From contig NC_049979.1 of the NCBI RefSeq assembly GCF_000003815.2, positions 12,190,766 to 12,254,765 on the forward strand: a stretch of 64,000 nucleotides of DNA, in the 5' to 3' direction. The translations under genes and the position numbers were made by a program. The stretch is from Branchiostoma floridae (lineage: Eukaryota > Chordata > Leptocardii > Amphioxiformes > Branchiostomatidae). Under the pieces are notes generated by a model. That model did not search any database. It worked only from the letters and a program-made list of their open reading frames with translations, and had not been told where the DNA came from. Positions 1 to 12,749 of this stretch are shown piece after piece. Within the stretch, counting starts at the first letter, position 1. Every line of letters begins with the position of its first letter.

Positions 1-1440
1 TTCAAACAGTTAATGGCTGACTTCCTTGCTTGCATATATTGATTTTCACTTGTGCCGGATAAATCTGCAGAAAATAGAGCATATCAACTCGCTCATATCT
101 GTATGAAATATGTTTTTGAATATAAGAGAATGATGGTCTATGCCAGTATGTAAACATATGTTCAAGGTTGTTTAAAGTGTATGAAAATGCAATACAACAA
201 AAGGCTAAGCGTTTAGAATTTTGTTGACTTTGAATTATTGATTTTGCGGGGGAAATTTGTCTATCTTAAGGTAAAGGTTAAAAGACCTTCAATCTGTCAC
301 ACTCAAAAAGGTGGGAGATGTGATGCCACTGATGGGGCAACAATTTTCATACCTCAGTCAGGTTTGTTTATTTTGATTATAGAAGGTCTGTCAAGCTTGG
401 AGGAAGTCTGTAGGCACAATGGCCCCAGGCCAGTTAGAGCGTTGATCAGGCCAACACCTTTGTTCTATGTGAAATTTTTTTTGTCTTTCGTTGTGTATGA
501 TTTTTTTTAATTAGATGAAACAATGATTTCTAATTACTACAGATCATTAGAAGATATTGATTTGTGCAATGGTGAGTTTGTAGCTTTCATCATTATGCAC
601 ATGAAAAACATAGTTTCATTGCAATGGTTTATTTTCTCATAGAAAGAAATAATATTAGGGGCAATAAAACCGGATGACGTCATCCATATGGCCTAAAAAA
701 ATCAGATTTAGAATTCTTTCGTGCCCATCTATCAATATTCGTTACAACTCCATTCTTTCTTAATTCAATACTGAGAAAACAAAGGAAGGTCAAAATGCCA
801 ATTTAACCAGGTGAAATACAGTCAGTGTTTCCCAGTAGTGTTCATGCTTGGAGAGCTAAGTAATGGCCCAGGTGCTTTTACAGACACTTGTACTTGTAGC
901 CACCATCTTCCAAATCACTTGAGTTGTGTTTTGGGAAACTTCACAGTCAGGATCAGGTTACCCAGGGCTCATTCCTGTATAGCTCCCCATAGCCTACTGG
1001 TGTTCTGTCTTGCTAGCTTGAGTCTGCTCCCAGCCATCACTACCCTAACAGCTGGGTAGATTAGGTAGTGACTGTTGGAAGTGCACTTCAGCTTACAAGA
1101 CCTGATTCGGCACTATCCCATCATCCAAACTGTGAACAAACCCCTTTTAAGTCACACAAACCACTTCATAATTTCATTAGTTTGGTGCTAACGTTTGTCT
1201 TCCAAATTTTGTCAAATGTGGCAACATTACTGGAGTGTAGACAATACAAATACTTTTCTAGGGAAGGTGTAGTACATGGTCTGGTAAAGGAAATGTTCGG
1301 ATCAAAACAACATTTTATAATCAGTGAATCACTATGACTTGTCCATCCACGTGTGTGAAAAGATACAGCATCCCAGGTAAGGTCATTTTGTTATTGACAT
1401 GCAATATTGGAAAGCCCTTGATGGAAAAGGCACTCTAAAT
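1..1440. other. Intron or upstream sequence, no exon recognised
   Basis: AT-rich sequence upstream of the first recognisable RNF8 exon. Six-frame reading shows only short, low-complexity open stretches. The FHA domain expected at the RNF8 N-terminus is not visible, so those exons probably lie before the window. A donor-like CAG/GTAAGG sits near 1376, but the sequence before it has stops in the frames tested. Confidence 0.5.
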
Positions 1441-1479
1441 TTTTAAAAAGATGGCTGTGGCTGTGTTGTAGACTTGTAG

Positions 1480-2172
1480 TATTGCATTGTCATGGTTTTG
1501 CCATTGCTGTGTTGTGGTACAGCCATCTCTGTGTTGTAGTACAACCCTCAATGTGTTATTATAGTACAATCATTGCCGTATTGAAGTGCAACTATTGCTG
1601 TGTTGTAGTACAACCATCAATGTGTTGTAGTACAACCATCATTGTGTTTTAGTGCATTACCGTTGCTGAGTTGTAGTGCATCCATTGATGTGCTGTAGTA
1701 CAACCGTTGATGTGCTGTAGTACAACCGTTGATGTGCTGTAGTACAACCGTTGATGTGCTGTAGTACAACCGTTGATATGCTGTAGTACAACCGTTGACG
1801 TGCTGTAGTACAACCGTTGATGTGCTGTAGTACAGCTGTTGATGTGCTGTAGTACAACCATTGATGTTCTGTAGTACAACCGTTGATGTGCTGTAATACA
1901 ACCGTTGATGTGCTGTAGTACAGCCGTTGATGTGCTGTAGTACAACCGTTGATGTGCTGTAATACAACCGTTGATGTGCTGTAGTACAACCATTGATGTG
2001 CTGTAGTACAACCGTTGATGTGCTGTAGTACAGCGGTTGATGTGCTGTAGTACAACCGTTGATGTGCTGTAAGACAACCGTTGATGTGCTGTAGTACAAC
2101 CATTGATGTGCTGTAGTACAACCGTTGATGTGCTGTAGTACAACCGTTGATGTGCTGTAGTACAACCGTTAT
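1480..2172. repeat. 22-bp minisatellite next to an RNF8 splice acceptor
   Basis: About 30 tandem copies of a 22-bp unit, consensus GTTGATGTGCTGTAGTACAA plus CC. Copies are nearly exact from about 1685 to 2172 and more degenerate from about 1480. Because 22 is not a multiple of 3, all three minus-strand frames stay open and read the same residue repeat, so the long minus-strand ORFs here are artefacts. The array ends about 14 bp before the acceptor of the exon at 2187, so it occupies the branch-point region. Confidence 0.93.
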
Positions 2173-2186
2173 GTTGCGTGTGGTAG

Positions 2187-5100
2187 GTGGTGCGGCTGGA
2201 GGAGGAGAAGCATCAGATGCAGGCGGAGCTGCAGGAGATGATGACTCGGGAGATGCAGCAGAAGGAGCAGGAGCTGCTGGAGCGCCTGGAGCAGCAGGGC
2301 CTCGCGCTGCAGGAGGAGAAACAGCAGGTGGGACAACTCAACATCACATCTTTCTTCACTAATGATGGATTTTGTCTATTTGTATACTGTAATTCACTTA
2401 TTCTCGGAACAAAATGTTCAGGGTGAAAAAATTATTTGTTATCGTCACCAAGGCAAATTAATGATAAGTTCATGTTACAGTCGTCACTGTGAAACCCTTG
2501 AACATAAAAGTACATTGAAAAAAATCAGGAATTACAGTATTTGATTTGATATTTTTGTTTGATGCTTTTTCATTTTGTTTGTTGTATACTACATTCATTA
2601 ATACATTTTCTCAACCTCCTATTAAGTACCTGTTGATGTTGTTAATATGTACGTCTGACCTCTTGATGAATGTATCCTTTATCATATCATTTTAGTGTCT
2701 CAGAAGCCAACACGGGCTGAATGGATAAAGTACAAGACACTGGATTTCTAATTTGTTGGTTACCAGGTTTTAAAAGATACTGAGTCACTGACATAGTGAC
2801 TCTACCTTGGGCACTAAAGCATGATCCAGCAAGGGTATTGAAACTGTGTGTAACCCTACTTATAATATATATCAACTTTGCAAGGATCCAGGATGTCAAT
2901 TGGATGATCTACTGGTACCTAGAGCTTTGGAGGACTGGGAGAAATGGAGGGAACTGGTCAAGTACATCTTAGCTACTACATTTTGTACTTCTAGGTTAGC
3001 TAGATGATGAATGAAATATCAAGAGGAAGTCTATACCTTGGATTATACAGTGTGGGTAATGGGGTGAAGTCTGCCATCTCTGATTGCCTTGTTTGTTGTT
3101 GTGTGTATCAGGTGGAGGCACGTCTACAGCAGCAACTGGCCCAGCAGCTTGAGGAGAAGGACAAGGACCTTGAGGAGCAGCTGCTGAAGCACAAGGCAGC
3201 GCTGGACCAGATCATCTCACAGAAGGAGCGTGAACACTCCGACCTGCAGGCCAAGCTGCTGCAGAGCAAGGTACCACACTCGCTTCTCTGGGCTGGTAGC
3301 CTGTACACTCAAACCTGCCCATGTTGTTAATATATGTTTGTCGTAGGGAAAACATATTGTTCTTGCTGATGCGTTCTTCTTCTTGATTCTTATTCTGTCA
3401 TGAATTAATCAGAACTGCCGCTGACATCAGCATACTGGCTGTTCCAAATTTGAACAAAATATGAGCTGTGCCAGCAAATATGATCAAAATATTAGCTTTG
3501 GCAGCAAATATAGTGGTCTTTTTTTGCATTGCTTCAGGGCAGTAGCTTGGCAAATGGCGAATCATGGGGAGGGAAACATCCTACATTTTCTAAACAATTT
3601 TGCCTTTCTAGTTTTCTTTGTTAAATTTGCCAATTTCAGCTTAAGAAACTACATTTCCATTATCCCAACAAACAACTTTCCATCCTAGGACAGAGGGATG
3701 GGTCCTTGAGACAGTTTCACAGGGGACTTAAAAAATATGGTCTGTGTAGACTGATAGTCACTTAAGTTATTTCAATGGGTAAAATCATCTAAGGGGCCAA
3801 ATTGACCAGGAGGGCCTTATGTAGAGGTGTAGATGTGATAATTTCTTAACTCATCTTTTCAGCTGGAGAAGGAACAGCAGGAGCAGTCGGTAAAGAAGGT
3901 TCGTGAAGAAGTGGTGGAGAATGTCACCAATGTGATGGAGTCAGAGCTGCAGTGTAACATCTGCACAGAGCTGTTTGTACAGGTAAGTACATCTGTGCAG
4001 TTACAATTCACCAATTTACAAATCAAATAAAGTTTAAGCCATACTGATTTATATGGATGACATACTTTGGGCAAGCCCAAACTGATGCCAGTATGAGAAA
4101 CAAATTGCCTTTATAATGAAATCTACATATAAGTGGTCAGGAAGTTTGAACAAAGACTGAACCCCTTAAAAAAGATTTACCAAAGAATAAATGCTTTATT
4201 TTTGTTTGTGTTCTTTGAGATTTGAAGCCTTCTCTCATTAATATGATTTATTTTCTATTTTTTGTTCTAAAATGTAAGGTAATTGCTAAGTAAGTGCACA
4301 TTGCTTCTTACAGTACGGTCACACCTTTTTTGGAAACACAAATACTGATGTACATGTACATGGGCATTGCAGCAACTGGTTATATTAACTTTTTGCACAT
4401 CTATAATAGTAAGCATTATCTAAAACTATCTAATAAGGATGCTCCTACAGTACTTGGTGGTGACAAATTCCACTCTACGATAGTAAAAAAAGTAAATTTT
4501 TTAATCCATCAATACTGAGTTGATAACTCTGGTACATGAAGGCATGACTATTTCCTGCTCTCCAGGCCACCACCCTCCACTGCTCGCACACGTTCTGTTA
4601 CGCCTGCATCCTGGAGTGGACCAAGACCAGGAAGATGGAGTGCCCGACCTGCCGGACCAAGGTGACCAGCCAGACCCGCTCCCTGGTGCTGGACAGCTAC
4701 ATCGACAAGATGGTGGAGTCCTACAGCGAGGAGCTCAAACAGCACAGGATGGCACTGCTGCAGGACAGGAAAGGTACTGACACTTGCTGGTGTTTATATC
4801 ACACAGCTGTAAAGAAAGTCATAGAAACAGAATTCTATCAAAGACAATGGTATATGTTTGATTGAATCAAAAACTGTGCTGGAAGGATGTCAGACAACAC
4901 AAGATGGAGTCTAGAGCTACTTCATTGCAGCCCAGAGAAAGGAAGCAGACAGATATGTTGTTACTTACAATATTGTGTGCAAGAAAATTCTGATGTCCTA
5001 TAATCTACATACCTGACAAAGCTAGTCATGGTCACATCACATCCACTCACATAAAGTGGCATGAAATCACACATAACTCTCTTCATAACCTGCTAGATCA

Positions 5101-7220
5101 CAACACTGTCATTTTACCTATGCAGAGAAAGCGGCATTAAAATAAATGTGCATAACTATGTTCAGTGACCAGTTTCCCTTGGTCGAGCCATTTATAACAG
5201 AACACTTGCATATTCTCCACACAGAGAAAGTGGCGACCCTGGAGAGGCAGAGCCCCCGGCAGGGGAAGGATTCGCCCATCAGTGTGGGGAGTGCCAGCTC
5301 TGATGAGGAGCCTCTCTCCGTCAGCTCCGGCGGCTCCAGCGGCTCCCAGTGGACCCAGAGCTCCTCCTCCTCCACACACAACTCCCCTCCGCACTCCCGG
5401 GGGAACAGCGCCTCCATGGACAATGACTTTGTCCCGGGGGACCCCATGGCTTACTACGGAGGCTATGGGCGCTGCCACATCTGTGGTGAGTTCAACGGAT
5501 CAAACTTCTGTTGCAGGAGATTGTGATGGACTTGGAAGTAAACCACTTTGTTCACAACGACAAATCTGTCACATTGTCCACTGTCTTGTTAGCTGCCTTT
5601 GTCAGGACAGTAAGAAGTAGCAGAGGTCTCGAGCCAACACCCATCAATCTATCATTTGACAGAATCCTACTGTGTTTGATGGAAAAATTTTAAGACCATT
5701 TGTACTTGTAGAGGAAAAAAGGTCTACTTATAATTTCTCTCTCAATCATAGTCAATGGGAATTGGATGACAATAATGAATTTAAAGCTGGCTCGAGCCCT
5801 GAAAGGTCATTGCACCCTAATCAACAAAGCTGACAAGGTGTAGGAACATCTTGTAGGTGACATAATTGTGGTTGTGAGCAAAGAGCTTTATTTTCAAATG
5901 ACATGATCAAGCCATGAGGAGGACTGTAATGCAGTACATGCATTGTTATCACTGTATAGTTGTACAGTTGAAAGAAAAATTAAATTACTTATTTATTCTT
6001 TGTTACCAAGCCAAAATAAATGATAGGAAACCCCAAAGCAGTAGTATTGTATTATTTCTGTGTTTGTAAACATCAATTTTTATATCGTGTTGATAACCGA
6101 GGCTACCTCAGCCCAAGGATTTGCCCGTATTTATCACTTGAATCTTTCAGTACTTACCCTCTGGCACTGAGATTTGGAGGAAGATTGCGAGTTGTTGACC
6201 TTCAGATGGTTGGGTGGCTGTAGATAAAGTTGGCATGTCTGCAGGTCTGGCATTGTTGGGAAGTGTTGTTTCTCTTGTTACCCTCTGGCTGCAAAACTGT
6301 GCACACAAGTATTATCCTTGTCTCTTAACTTTGATGCTCATCAAGACGTAAGCTCACAATTGCCTGGTACTAGGCCACCTTGCTTAGACTTAGGGGCTCC
6401 CGTGTTGTCCGACATGAGGCAGTTAGGTTGGCCCAGCAAGCTCTGTCGGCAGGCTACCTTGTTCAAAGCAAAAAGAGCCATATCCAAGAAACAAACAAAT
6501 CAAAACACCACTTGTCTTGGTAGTACCTCTTGTGGAGACTGCACAGAGTCTTGTTGGGTTGTTGTGCATATATGTTGGTTGGCAAGTATCAATGCCAGCA
6601 TTGCTAACAATTATGTTATGTGCATAGGAAACTTTGTCAGACTTGCAGGCATGTGGGTTTTACCTACTTGACATGGGTTTTAGCGTAACTGATGTGACTG
6701 TTGTATAAAGAGGTTTGCTGGTTGTGTGTTTGGCTGCAGGCAGGAGAGGCCACTGGGCACCAGGATGTCCCTACAGGCTTAGGTTCTGAGGAAGGGGCGC
6801 TGTACCGTAGGGTCGGACAGGCTAGGGCATTTAGGGGACATTACAGAAGGAAAAGAAGTGCCAGCAATGCCTCCCTACCACTGCAGTCCTTAGGAATCAT
6901 GTATTCTGCAATCAGTATGATTTGTGTTGCTAGGAGTCGGAGGATAGCAAAGAAATGATTTAGAATATTCTTTATGAAACATTCCTCCCTCGAATGTTGC
7001 CTTGTAAAGACAAAAGGAAAGAGGATTTTTTTCTCAATGCTGCGTCAAACGTCACCATGTCGTCTACTTGTGTGAGACAAGTTATAGGAGCGAAGGCAGC
7101 TGTCTTGTGTACAAAGAGAGTGAATAAAAGAGTTGAAAATGAACCTTGTGGATGTTGTTGTTGTTGTTTTCAGGCCATCGCGGCCACTGGGCTCGGGGCT
7201 GTCCATTCAGGTACCGCTGA
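2187..7220 (+). CDS. RNF8: E3 ubiquitin-protein ligase RNF8 (3' portion; zinc-knuckle form)
   Basis: RNF8 is a nuclear RING ligase that ubiquitinates chromatin proteins at DNA double-strand breaks. Exons: 2187-2327, 3112-3270, 3863-3982, 4566-4773, 5225-5485, then either 6740-6789 or 7174-7220. Phases match throughout. The first two exons encode a Glu/Gln-rich coiled coil. The next two encode a C3HC4 RING starting CNICTELF and continuing LHCSHTFCYACILEW and MECPTC, followed by LVLDSYIDKMV, a stretch characteristic of RNF8 just after its RING. The 5225 exon is a Ser-rich tail ending YGRCHICG. The final exon completes a CCHC zinc knuckle, C-x2-C-x4-H-x4-C. The FHA-encoding 5' part is not in the window. 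The family call is firm; the knuckle is a feature I do not associate with human RNF8. Confidence 0.9.
6740..6789 (+). CDS. RNF8: RNF8 alternative last exon 1 (second half of zinc knuckle)
   Basis: The acceptor TTTGGCTGCAG precedes 6740. Joined in phase to the 5225-5485 exon (donor TGTG/GTGAGT), it supplies residues RRGHWAPGCPYRLRF and a TGA at 6787-6789. With the upstream CHICG this gives a perfect CCHC zinc knuckle. A polyadenylation signal at 7123-7128 lies before the next alternative exon, so this exon has its own 3' end. Confidence 0.8.
7123..7128 (+). terminator. Polyadenylation signal for RNF8 last exon 1
   Basis: AATAAA, 334 bp after the stop at 6789 and 45 bp before the acceptor of the second alternative last exon. 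Confidence 0.55.
7174..7220 (+). CDS. RNF8: RNF8 alternative last exon 2 (second half of zinc knuckle)
   Basis: A strong acceptor (GTTGTTGTTTTCAG) precedes 7174. Joined to the same donor at 5485/5486 it supplies HRGHWARGCPFRYR and a TGA at 7218-7220. It is a clear paralogue of the exon at 6740: same phase, same H and C ligand positions, same length class. AATAAA at 7494-7499 would end this transcript. Confidence 0.8.
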
Positions 7221-7493
7221 GGGCCGGCGGGGTGTGTGAGGGGAACAGACTGCCGGGACAGCGTAGTCTGCATGGGGAGTTAAACAGAGAAAGAGAGGAA
7301 TGGATGGGGCTTGGCGGGCCTGGACGGTACTGGTGCTACATGGACGTCCGGTGGGCCGCAGTGTACGGCCAACTCGGCACCATTCCAGCTGCTTTCTCAT
7401 TGTCCCGAGTTTTGTGAATGAAGACTTGCAAGGGCACACATGCTGTACTTCCAACCACTCAGTAGTTTTGGTGCAAAAAGCTATAAACCTGAA

Positions 7494-7499
7494 AATAAA
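7494..7499 (+). terminator. Polyadenylation signal for RNF8 last exon 2
   Basis: AATAAA, 274 bp after the stop at 7220. This is the last plausible end of the RNF8 transcription unit. Confidence 0.6.
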
Positions 7500-7509
7500 G
7501 ACTATGTCA

Positions 7510-10500
7510 CGTGTTGAACTTGACTGGCAAGAACAGACAATGATACAGGATATGTAATGTTTAGGCAGATGGCTATATGTTACATCAAGGAAAGATAAAG
7601 TAAGATGTATTTAAATTGTGTTATGAACTACAGAATGTGGTTCAAACCACCTTTACCTCAATGCTGGTGTTGGCAATAAGGGTTGTAAGGCTTTGAATTC
7701 AGTACAGTTCTCCAGTGTTGCTAACTGCCCTTGCAAGTCCTTCATTAATGTATGGTTGCAAGTGTTAGGAGTAGCGTGGGCCAAAGAAGAGTATTATAAA
7801 GGGATATTGGGTACACAACGTATGATAGGCTACCCCAATGTCATTAGTTGGCTCTCAGACTTTGTTATGCAGGAAATAGTTTGAACTAGTTCCAAGTAGA
7901 TGTGTACTGTTGGCTTGTTTGTAGAAAGTATTTCAGCTACTACACTTTTATAACTTAAAAAATGCTGTAAAAGATTTTAAGCGCCTAAATTACGTAAATC
8001 TTACTATGTAAAAAGACTAGCCCAAACAAAAATTCACTTGGAGATTAAGACTATTCTATCTTCCCTGAAATCTTCATGAATTCTGGACCAAAACTGATTT
8101 CAACATGGTGTTGCAGTATGTTAATGGGAAGAATCTGGGAATCGGAGCAATTTTAAGGCAGTTTGCCTTGTTAACAAGAGTTTCCATGTTCCCAGTTAAA
8201 GTAACTGGACATAAAAGTCTGAGAGCCAAATAAAGGAATTGGTGTCTATAAAGGTATACGAAAGTCCATGACCCTCTAACATAGGAAGGAACTATATATA
8301 CTCTCCAAAAGGAGGTCAGGCTCTGACTAAATTGGGGGCATTTTTAGGCATTCTTGTCAGGCTTTCTATTTTATCAGGCTTTCCCTATGTTGCCAAGCTA
8401 AACTTGGAGACATAAAGAAATCATGACAACATAGAAAGCAGCCAGAGCCTAACCTCTGCTTGGAGTGTAGGCAGAGACTGGGTGAGGTAAGAAATATTAT
8501 GATAGAGATGGTTGCAGACATACATACAGGCAGATCAAGTATTGTGTTTGCAGTTTGTTTTGTGCCAGGTATCCATTCCTTTGTAGCTTCTGTACCAGGG
8601 CTCTCTCTCTGTCCCCTCAGTTTCACAGATCTTCAGTGCCATCCTATTAAAAGGTCACTTCTACTTGGCTCCCATAGTCAAGGTAGGAGTATGATAACCT
8701 GGAGTCCAGTCTTCTTGGCTTTGGTCTGCTCCCAACACTTACTACCCCACCAACAACTTTGTTGGCAGGACAGTAAGCTGTCTGGAGTGGATCAAAACTA
8801 ACAAGGCTGGACTCCAGTCTAGGGGTATGGGATCAGTGGAATAGTAACCAAGGGAGTGAGGAAGCTGGGACATCTGGAAAATTTGAAACTTGTTATTAGC
8901 CTTTTGGAATCTGATTGCAATTTAGAAGTTTCAAATGGCTTCATTTCGATTTTGCATGTCGAGCTGATAAAAATGTCCTTAGCTTAAGTTTTGAGTTTTG
9001 TCCATCAGGGGGTACAGCAATATATAGATGAAAATTTTGTTCATCCTGAGCAGCAAAATCCTGTTTAGGAAAGTGAGGGATGACAGAAGCTGTTACAGAA
9101 GCTAAAAGGGGATAGATACCGGGCTAGTTTGTATGACAAAGTCAGAGATGTAACAATGTGGATTTTTCTGAGATAACAAAAAAATGAATGCAAAATTGAT
9201 TATCTTGTTGCGCTGTGGATAAACAAAATGGTCACAATGTTTTATGATTATTTTATTTTGGATATTAAAAAAGAAAATTTGAGAGCTAAAAAAAAGGGTT
9301 ACATGTCTTGCTTGTTGATACCTGGACTCACCAATTTAGATTCTTGGTCCATGAATTTTTGCTAGAAGGAAAATGGAGCAAGCAGATCAAATAGAAATGA
9401 AATGAAATCCTGTGATAGACCCAGGTGCTACCAGAGGAGCCAAAAAGTCAATACCCAGGCTTGTAAATGTTTCAAACAATGATTTTTCAACTTTTAATGC
9501 ATTGACAAGTTGAGAAACTTTTTTGACCATTTTGGGATTGATTCATGTCCTGAATTATACTTTTTTGAAAATTAGAGAGAGAAAGAAAGGCAAAGCGACA
9601 AATTCAAGAAGCAGGAAATTGAATTGGTGTGTCCTTGCTATAATACTGTATGGTGTGAGATATAGAGCTGGAGTCTGTACATGTGTGGGCAGTAAGTGAT
9701 GATGTATATAGATCAGAGTGAAGCTGTCGCTGTATTTGTCAGGCACAGGTACATGGATGTGCACATCTGCATCCTCGCAACAAAGTTTCTTCTCTTTCCA
9801 TGCTGAGGTATGATGTACAAGTTAGTACTGTGCAGCTGTACCATCATGATGGATGTCTTTTATATGGCAATATGTGTTGATACTTGTAGGTTTCTTGTTT
9901 TGAACTGTGATTTAGAAATTTGTTTCAGAACCACCATTAGCAACAGTTAGTCCTAAAGAATGCTGTGTGCTTACATTGTACCCCTCTGAAGTTTTTCTCT
10001 CACCTGTTGACACTGCTACTACTGCCTTTCAGAACAGACCTTTGTTCAGTTCTTTGTACATGTATTTCCATTTGCTAGACATCATAAGACATTCTCCTAT
10101 GCAGAGTTGAACCTGCATCCTAGAACTCCACTTGTAAATTAGAACAGGCAGGTAGCAAAAAACAATGTTATGTAACTAATTGCTTTTTTCTGAGTACTAC
10201 TTCACCTGTGCTGTACTGTACCATGCTGTGCTACACAAATTGTTGGGAAGCAAATGAAGCTAAAACGTCTGGATTTGGATACATAGCAAGGCATATGTCC
10301 CAAAGCAATGTTATTTGTCTGGCCAATTGTTTATAACACTATGTAGATGTCTGACAAAGCAGTGACAGCTGTGTGAATTACTGTTAACTAGGTTAGTGTA
10401 ACTCAACTGTACTTGAGACTTACATGTAGATGCAAAATTGAAGTTTTGTAGGCCTAATGCTGACTCACAAACTTGTTTCATGATTCTTTCAACAGTTTTT

Positions 10501-12400
10501 AAGGTATTGATTTGTTCTCGCTGTCTTGTGTTTGGTGACATACATTGATGTGGCCTTGGTTTAATTACCCTGGAAAAGGAGGAGGGAGGAAAGGGAGATT
10601 ACTGGAAGATGATCAGGATATTCTCCTCTATGATGGCAGCACACAGCTGGAAAGTAGTTTGCAAGCTCTAATAGCATTTCGGCAGCATTGCTGCGGGTAT
10701 CGTCTTGATCGCCACAAAATTTTTAAGAATTGGCTGACGTTCGGAGGTCACTAAGCCTAATGTCCCATGTTAGGGTAGATTTTCGGGCAAAGAAATTCAC
10801 TTGACTCTAACAATTTTGAAATTGGCAACATTTCAAATTTTCATTCTCCTATGCTGACCCAAACCCACATTATAAATTTGCTTGCTTTGTAAAAAGTGGA
10901 CTTGGTGCATGGGTTTGGGTTTGCATACTGAAGAATGCAACCTTCAAGTGACAACAAAGTCAGCGGAAAGTCCATGACAGTGTGTCACAGGCCTTAAGTC
11001 TGGTTAGGCCACACTGACGTAATTTTATGGATGACATCCACTGGAGACCCCAAAACTAATGCACGCGGGTGGAAAAAAAATCCAGCAAAAAAAAAGTCCT
11101 GCTAAACCACAGGATTAAAAACATCCAGCCCATCTTTCATTGGCTTGGTTTGTCGTATGTTCACCTCCAGTTCAATCACGTTTATATTCAATTTACCGTT
11201 CTTGTTTAAAGAGGGGATCGAGGACGTTGCGGGTACATGCCCTGACTATGTGTGCCCTTACCATGGAGAGCAGATCCTCTGGCAAGGGTGAAATTCCAGG
11301 GATGCTACTAGTATTGTGTGACATGTCAACAGGCAAAAATAAATGCCCGCGCAGATGTCATCCATGATATTAACTCAGTGTGGGCTTATGATGAGTGGGG
11401 ATTTCTGCAAGCCCAGCTCTTAAGCCTGTGGATGGCACAGATCTCACATTGGGAGGACTTTGGCCAGTTGTCCTGGCATGATCGTAAAATCGGTCTCAAA
11501 TAGGAAACCTGACAATCAACCTTTTTTTAAAACCTTCTATCTGCTGCCTTACCCCTCAACAAATGCAAATTTGGTGTCAAAAGGTTTCCACAGCATTCCT
11601 CCCCTCAAATAAATATTGTCGCTCCGAAAGTCTGCGAAGGAGGCTACCAATATACATGTACCCTAGTCTTTGTAATGCAAACTCTGCTGTCTGGGGCTGA
11701 AACTGGCCCCTCCAGGGGTGGATGGATGTTGGGGGGCCAATCGGGCTAAATATACCCCAGTGTAAGTTTTTCTCTTGTGTCTACATACTGATTGTGACAC
11801 AAATTTGTTGGTTCTTGTCAAAAATATGATGACAAACTGAAAGAACAATAGCCTGAATTTCAGCCTTACTGTGCTTTCAGGGAGGGACTGAAAGCACAAC
11901 ATTGACAAGGCTGGACTCCAGGCTAGAACAACATGGAAACAGCATTGGTACATGTTTAGTCAGATCCACGTTTTCCTTCCAGCCCTCTGTTCCAAGAAGT
12001 TAGGGCTAGATTGGTTGGGCCGAACGTCTTTTGTTTTTGTCTCTTATTTAACAAGTTCTCTGGTGCAAGTTGTATGTTCTCCACAATGTCAAAGCCTATG
12101 ATTTTAGTATGAAAGTATGGAAAGCTAGTCTGTAGACAAATATTGTACATTTTGATGATAACACGAGAGGCTCATATCTTTGTGAGTTGGGTCTTTTTTT
12201 ATTATCTTCAAGATCTTTCTACCACACTCCTTAAGTAATTAAGGATTACATTGTATACTTCAAATATATGCCATGTGGCATTTACATCAGCTTTCATCAA
12301 AAATAGGTTCTCTCATTAATCTATTACACAGCAATGTGTTACATCAGTTTTCTGTGCAATCACTTTTTAACAGAAGTGAGAAGTCTCATTACTACACTCC
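7510..12400. other. Intergenic region between convergent RNF8 and selenoprotein L
   Basis: AT-rich sequence between the two 3' ends. No open frame has recognisable protein similarity or matched splice sites. One small inverted-repeat element lies at 8697-8822; otherwise I see nothing organised. Confidence 0.6.
8697..8822. mobile_element. Small inverted-repeat (MITE-like) element
   Basis: The ends carry CTGGAGTCCAG (8699-8709) and CTGGACTCCAG (8807-8817) in inverted orientation about 100 bp apart. A related half-copy, GGCTGGACTCCAGGCTAG, occurs near 11909-11926. There is no coding capacity. Confidence 0.5.
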
Positions 12401-12423
12401 AAGTCCTACTTGAGTGATGAACA

Positions 12424-12429
12424 TTTATT
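12424..12429 (-). terminator. Polyadenylation signal for selenoprotein L
   Basis: TTTATT on the plus strand is AATAAA on the minus strand, about 715 nt after the stop codon. It lies beyond the candidate SECIS element, which would therefore be inside the 3' UTR. Confidence 0.5.
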
Positions 12430-12749
12430 CACCTCAAGATTGGTGGCACATCCATATCATTGCATCAGTATAGATAGTGCAGTATAAATTGATAAACAAA
12501 CTGATAATATACATGTAGTGCTTACATGCGGACAGTCAAAAATTTCGCCGTCCATCCCTGTGGTTGGGCAAAATCTTTTAAGTATATATATGACATTTGA
12601 AATATGTTTTTGCCACAATTGCCCCCAAATCATCAAAACACCTCTTACATGAAGAACGAACAATTCAAAGCTGGTGACAGCCCTCCACAAAAGTAAGGCA
12701 TTTGTCAATTTTCTCTGCAGTGACATTGATTTGACCTTTCACCCAACCT

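Noticed and set aside
1261-1376. Possible RNF8 exon between TTTTCTAG and CCCAG/GTAAGG
   Set aside because: Stops in the frames tested and no similarity to the RNF8 FHA or linker.
1617-2165. Three overlapping minus-strand ORFs of 154-182 residues made of a repeated Tyr/Thr/His-rich unit
   Set aside because: They are the 22-bp minisatellite read in each of three frames; there is no start context or splice support.
1480-2172. CRISPR-like direct repeats
   Set aside because: No unique spacers, wholly tandem, and in a eukaryotic intron.
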